Below are positions 62,269-64,000 of a stretch of 64,000 bases of DNA, in pieces. Numbering within the stretch: the stretch's first letter is position 1; each line of letters starts with the position of its first letter. The notes below the pieces were generated by a model. It was not told where the DNA came from. It was given only the letters and a program-made list of their open reading frames with translations, and did not search any database. The stretch is from Pseudonocardia sp. CNS-004 (lineage in GTDB: Bacteria; Actinomycetota; Actinomycetes; Mycobacteriales; Pseudonocardiaceae): contig MKJV01000094.1 of NCBI GenBank assembly GCA_001942185.1, forward strand, positions 1-64,000, read 5' to 3'. The position numbers were made by a program, and so were the translations under genes.

Positions 62269-63372
62269 GTGCGACCCACCTCTCGAGCCCGGCGATCATC
62301 GGCCCACGACGGCCCGATCGACCTCCGCTCGGACACCGTCACCCAACCCACCAAGCAGATGCGCGCCGCCATGGCCGCCGCCGAGGTGGGCGACGACGTC
62401 CTCGACCGCGACCCGACGATGCGCGAGCTGGAACTCCGGGTGGCTGGGCTGCTCGGCGCCACCGATGCGCTCTGGACGCCCAGCGGCTCCATGGGCAACC
62501 TCATCGCGTTGATGCACCACCTCGGCCGGGGCGACGCCTTCCTCGCCCCGGCGGGCGCGCACGTCCTGGACAACGAGCTCGGCACCGCGGCGTGGCTCGC
62601 GGGCGGGATGCCGCGTCCGCTCGAGCACGACGCGGGCGCGGGCAAGGTCTCCCCGTCGGCGGTGCGCCGGGCCGCAGGTGGCGAGTCCCCTTACCACGCG
62701 CTGCGCACCACGCTGCTCTGCCTGGAGAACACCCACAACGCGGCCGGTGGCGCGGTCACCGCCCCGGACGAGCACGCGGCCGTCGTCGCGGCGGCCCGGG
62801 GCGCGAAGCTCAAGGTGCACCTCGACGGCGCCCGGCTCTGGCACGCCTCCGTGGCGCTGGGTGTGCCGCCCGCGGCGCTGACCGTCGGCGTCGACACCGT
62901 GCAGGTCTGTCTCAGCAAGGGGCTCGGCGCGCCGGTGGGGTCGGTGGTCGCCGGGTCTGCCGAGTTCGTGGCGGACGCCCGGCGGCTGCGGAAGATGCTC
63001 GGCGGCGGCGTGCGGCAGGGCGGGGTCCTCGCTGCCGCCGGCCTGGTGGCGCTGGACCGCATCGACCGCCTCGCCGAGGACCACGACCGTGCGCACACGC
63101 TCGCGGAGGGCCTGCGCGACCGCGGCTGGCAGGCCGGCGTCCCGCAGACCAACATCGTGCTCGTCGAGGTCGCCGACCTCACCGGCACCGTGGCGCGGTT
63201 CGAGGCGGCGGGCGTGCGGGCCGTGCCGATGGCGGGCAAGGTCCGGCTGATGACCCACGCCGACATCTCCGACGCCGACATCGCCACCGCCCTGCGCCGG
63301 ATCGGCCCGATCGACGGTGCCACGGCCGGCAACGGCGGTCGCCGGTCCCCGGTCCGCCCCGGCAGGCGCTGA
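62269..63372 (+). CDS. Low-specificity threonine aldolase
   Basis: PLP enzyme of about 367 aa splitting threonine or allo-threonine into glycine and acetaldehyde. It has IDLRSDTVTQPTKQMRAAMA, LWTPSGSMGNLIALM, LHLDGARL-like KVHLDGARLWHAS, and the PLP Lys in VCLSKGLGAPVGS. An upstream ATG-like start (62221) exists, but the GTG at 62269 removes a Pro/Arg-rich extension absent from the family. Convergent with the channel gene across an inverted repeat. Confidence 0.88.
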   Translation: MRPTSRARRSSAHDGPIDLRSDTVTQPTKQMRAAMAAAEVGDDVLDRDPTMRELELRVAGLLGATDALWTPSGSMGNLIALMHHLGRGDAFLAPAGAHVLDNELGTAAWLAGGMPRPLEHDAGAGKVSPSAVRRAAGGESPYHALRTTLLCLENTHNAAGGAVTAPDEHAAVVAAARGAKLKVHLDGARLWHASVALGVPPAALTVGVDTVQVCLSKGLGAPVGSVVAGSAEFVADARRLRKMLGGGVRQGGVLAAAGLVALDRIDRLAEDHDRAHTLAEGLRDRGWQAGVPQTNIVLVEVADLTGTVARFEAAGVRAVPMAGKVRLMTHADISDADIATALRRIGPIDGATAGNGGRRSPVRPGRR

Positions 63373-63377
63373 CTCGA

Positions 63378-63474
63378 AATGTGTTCGAGAAGCCCGCATG
63401 TGGGCCGCGGGCGCCGGTGATCCAGCAGGTGCCGGATGCCCTGGGCGGCCCGCTCCGCGCTTCTCGAACACATT
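63378..63474. repeat. 16-bp perfect inverted repeat between convergent genes
   Basis: AATGTGTTCGAGAAGC (63378-63393) and GCTTCTCGAACACATT (63459-63474) enclose 65 bp that contain smaller GC-rich inverted segments. The right arm ends 1 bp before the channel stop codon. It could act as a terminator for both genes or be a small mobile element. Confidence 0.8.
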
Positions 63475-63475
63475 C

Positions 63476-64000
63476 TCAGGACGGCGGGCCGGCCCGTTCC
63501 AGGGCCTCCAGCCGGGCGTTGATCGCCCGCAGCTCGACCAGCACGGCCGCGAGCTGCACCTCGGCCCGGTCCACGTCGGCCGAGACCTCGTCCAGCTCCC
63601 GCTCCACGGCCGCCTCGGTGCGCCGCAGGTTCTCCACGAACCAGGACGCGATCGACGCCGTCACCACACCGAGCAGCGCGATGCCCGCCACCATCAGCGA
63701 CGCCGCGACGAGCCTCCCCTCGACGGTGACCGGGTACCGGTCGCCGTAGCCGACGGTGGAGATCGTCGTGATCGTCCACCACACGGCGTCCCCGAACGTG
63801 GTGATCGACGCGTCGGGCGCGTTCCGCTCGGCGTCGAGCACCGCCAGGGACGCGACGAACCCGATCAGCACGACCGTGCCCGCGACGTAGACCACGACCC
63901 GGCCGCGGACGTCGTCGCGCAGCTGCCGGTTGAGCACGCTCACCACCGTGATCAGGCGTAGCGCCCGCAGCTGCCGGAACATCGGCAGCACCAGGATCAC
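63476..64000 (-). CDS. Two-pore-type voltage-gated K+ channel, 5' end outside window
   Basis: The product reads in from the window edge: part of an S4-like segment (MFRQLRALRLITVVSVLNRQ), helix S5, the pore loop with selectivity filter TISTVGYGDRYPVT, helix S6 (AASLMVAGIALLGVVTASIA), then a coiled-coil tail (AAVERELDEVSADVDRAEVQ) of the kind that tetramerises KvLm/KCh channels. The gene is truncated by the window. Confidence 0.88.
   Translation of the reverse strand: MILVLPMFRQLRALRLITVVSVLNRQLRDDVRGRVVVYVAGTVVLIGFVASLAVLDAERNAPDASITTFGDAVWWTITTISTVGYGDRYPVTVEGRLVAASLMVAGIALLGVVTASIASWFVENLRRTEAAVERELDEVSADVDRAEVQLAAVLVELRAINARLEALERAGPPS

Noticed and set aside
63378..63474. LexA (SOS) box
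   Set aside because: The arms hold only half-sites more than 60 bp apart. The compact palindrome TCGAAC-N4-GTTCGA is absent.

Overview
The window is chromosomal DNA of a very GC-rich actinomycete. Mycothiol synthesis (mshD), a GlnR-type nitrogen regulator, DUF3073, a DivIVA-domain protein, leaderless GTG starts and the gene order all point to a Pseudonocardiaceae-like member of the Pseudonocardiales/Corynebacteriales lineage. From memory of Mycobacterium tuberculosis, both flanks follow the block from LCP protein, phoY2, phoT, mshD, glnR, the cysA2/sseC sulfurtransferase pair, the FABP-like protein and DUF3073 through purM, purF, the SCP-like protein, purL, purQ, purS and purC to purB (about Rv0822c to Rv0777). 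A roughly 19 kb inositol catabolism region sits between the DUF3073 gene and purM.

Layout. 1-2118: LCP cell-envelope protein. 2129-7871: phosphate regulon with two tandem phoU genes facing pstSCAB; phoU1, phoU2 and pstS each have a PHO box. 7985-9651: mshD and glnR. 9776-11568: hydrolase and DUF2993 protein. 11625-12994: sulfurtransferase pair behind a cysteine-rich leader peptide. 13085-20721: small membrane protein, FABP-like barrel, two low-complexity proteins (one DivIVA-like), Fur-family regulator, YgfZ, MFS transporter, DUF3073. 20785-34692: IolR-like GntR regulator and iolC, aldolase-like gene, iolB, iolD, mmsA, IolE-like, sugar ABC transporter, two Gfo/Idh dehydrogenases and a second IolE-like gene. 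34785-35905: small ORFs and a 19-bp repeat array. 35913-39892: LacI regulator facing a dioxygenase/SDR/dehydrogenase operon. 39973-41568: NUDIX-HTH, VOC and SRPBCC genes. 41972-60060: purine genes (purM, purF, purL, purQ, purS, purC, purB) interleaved with a PAS-GGDEF-EAL protein, a nitroreductase/adenylate-ligase pair, a histidine kinase with a receiver-PP2C phosphatase, an MBL protein and a DUF2334 protein. 60233-64000: TetR, an ECF sigma factor with a membrane partner, threonine aldolase, and a K+ channel cut by the window edge.

The genes form four functional groups: phosphate and nitrogen control (PHO boxes, GlnR), sulfur handling (cysteine attenuator, sulfurtransferase), import of a sugar or cyclitol with its conversion to acetyl-CoA, and de novo IMP synthesis. 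Many promoters fit one pattern: a TANNNT -10 element 6-8 nt before a GTG or ATG start, implying leaderless mRNAs.

Sequence quality matters here. About 45 frame breaks interrupt otherwise intact conserved genes. Nearly every one I reconstructed is repaired by restoring one base, usually in a GGGC/GCCC context. I treat these genes as functional with sequence errors, not as pseudogenes, and give spans across the breaks. The most notable non-coding features are the cysteine attenuator at 11.6-11.85 kb, two inverted arrays of a 22-bp unit placed exactly after stop codons (56.8 and 60.1 kb), a related 19-bp array (35.0 kb), and a dispersed repeat of about 113 bp (10.57 and 21.66 kb).
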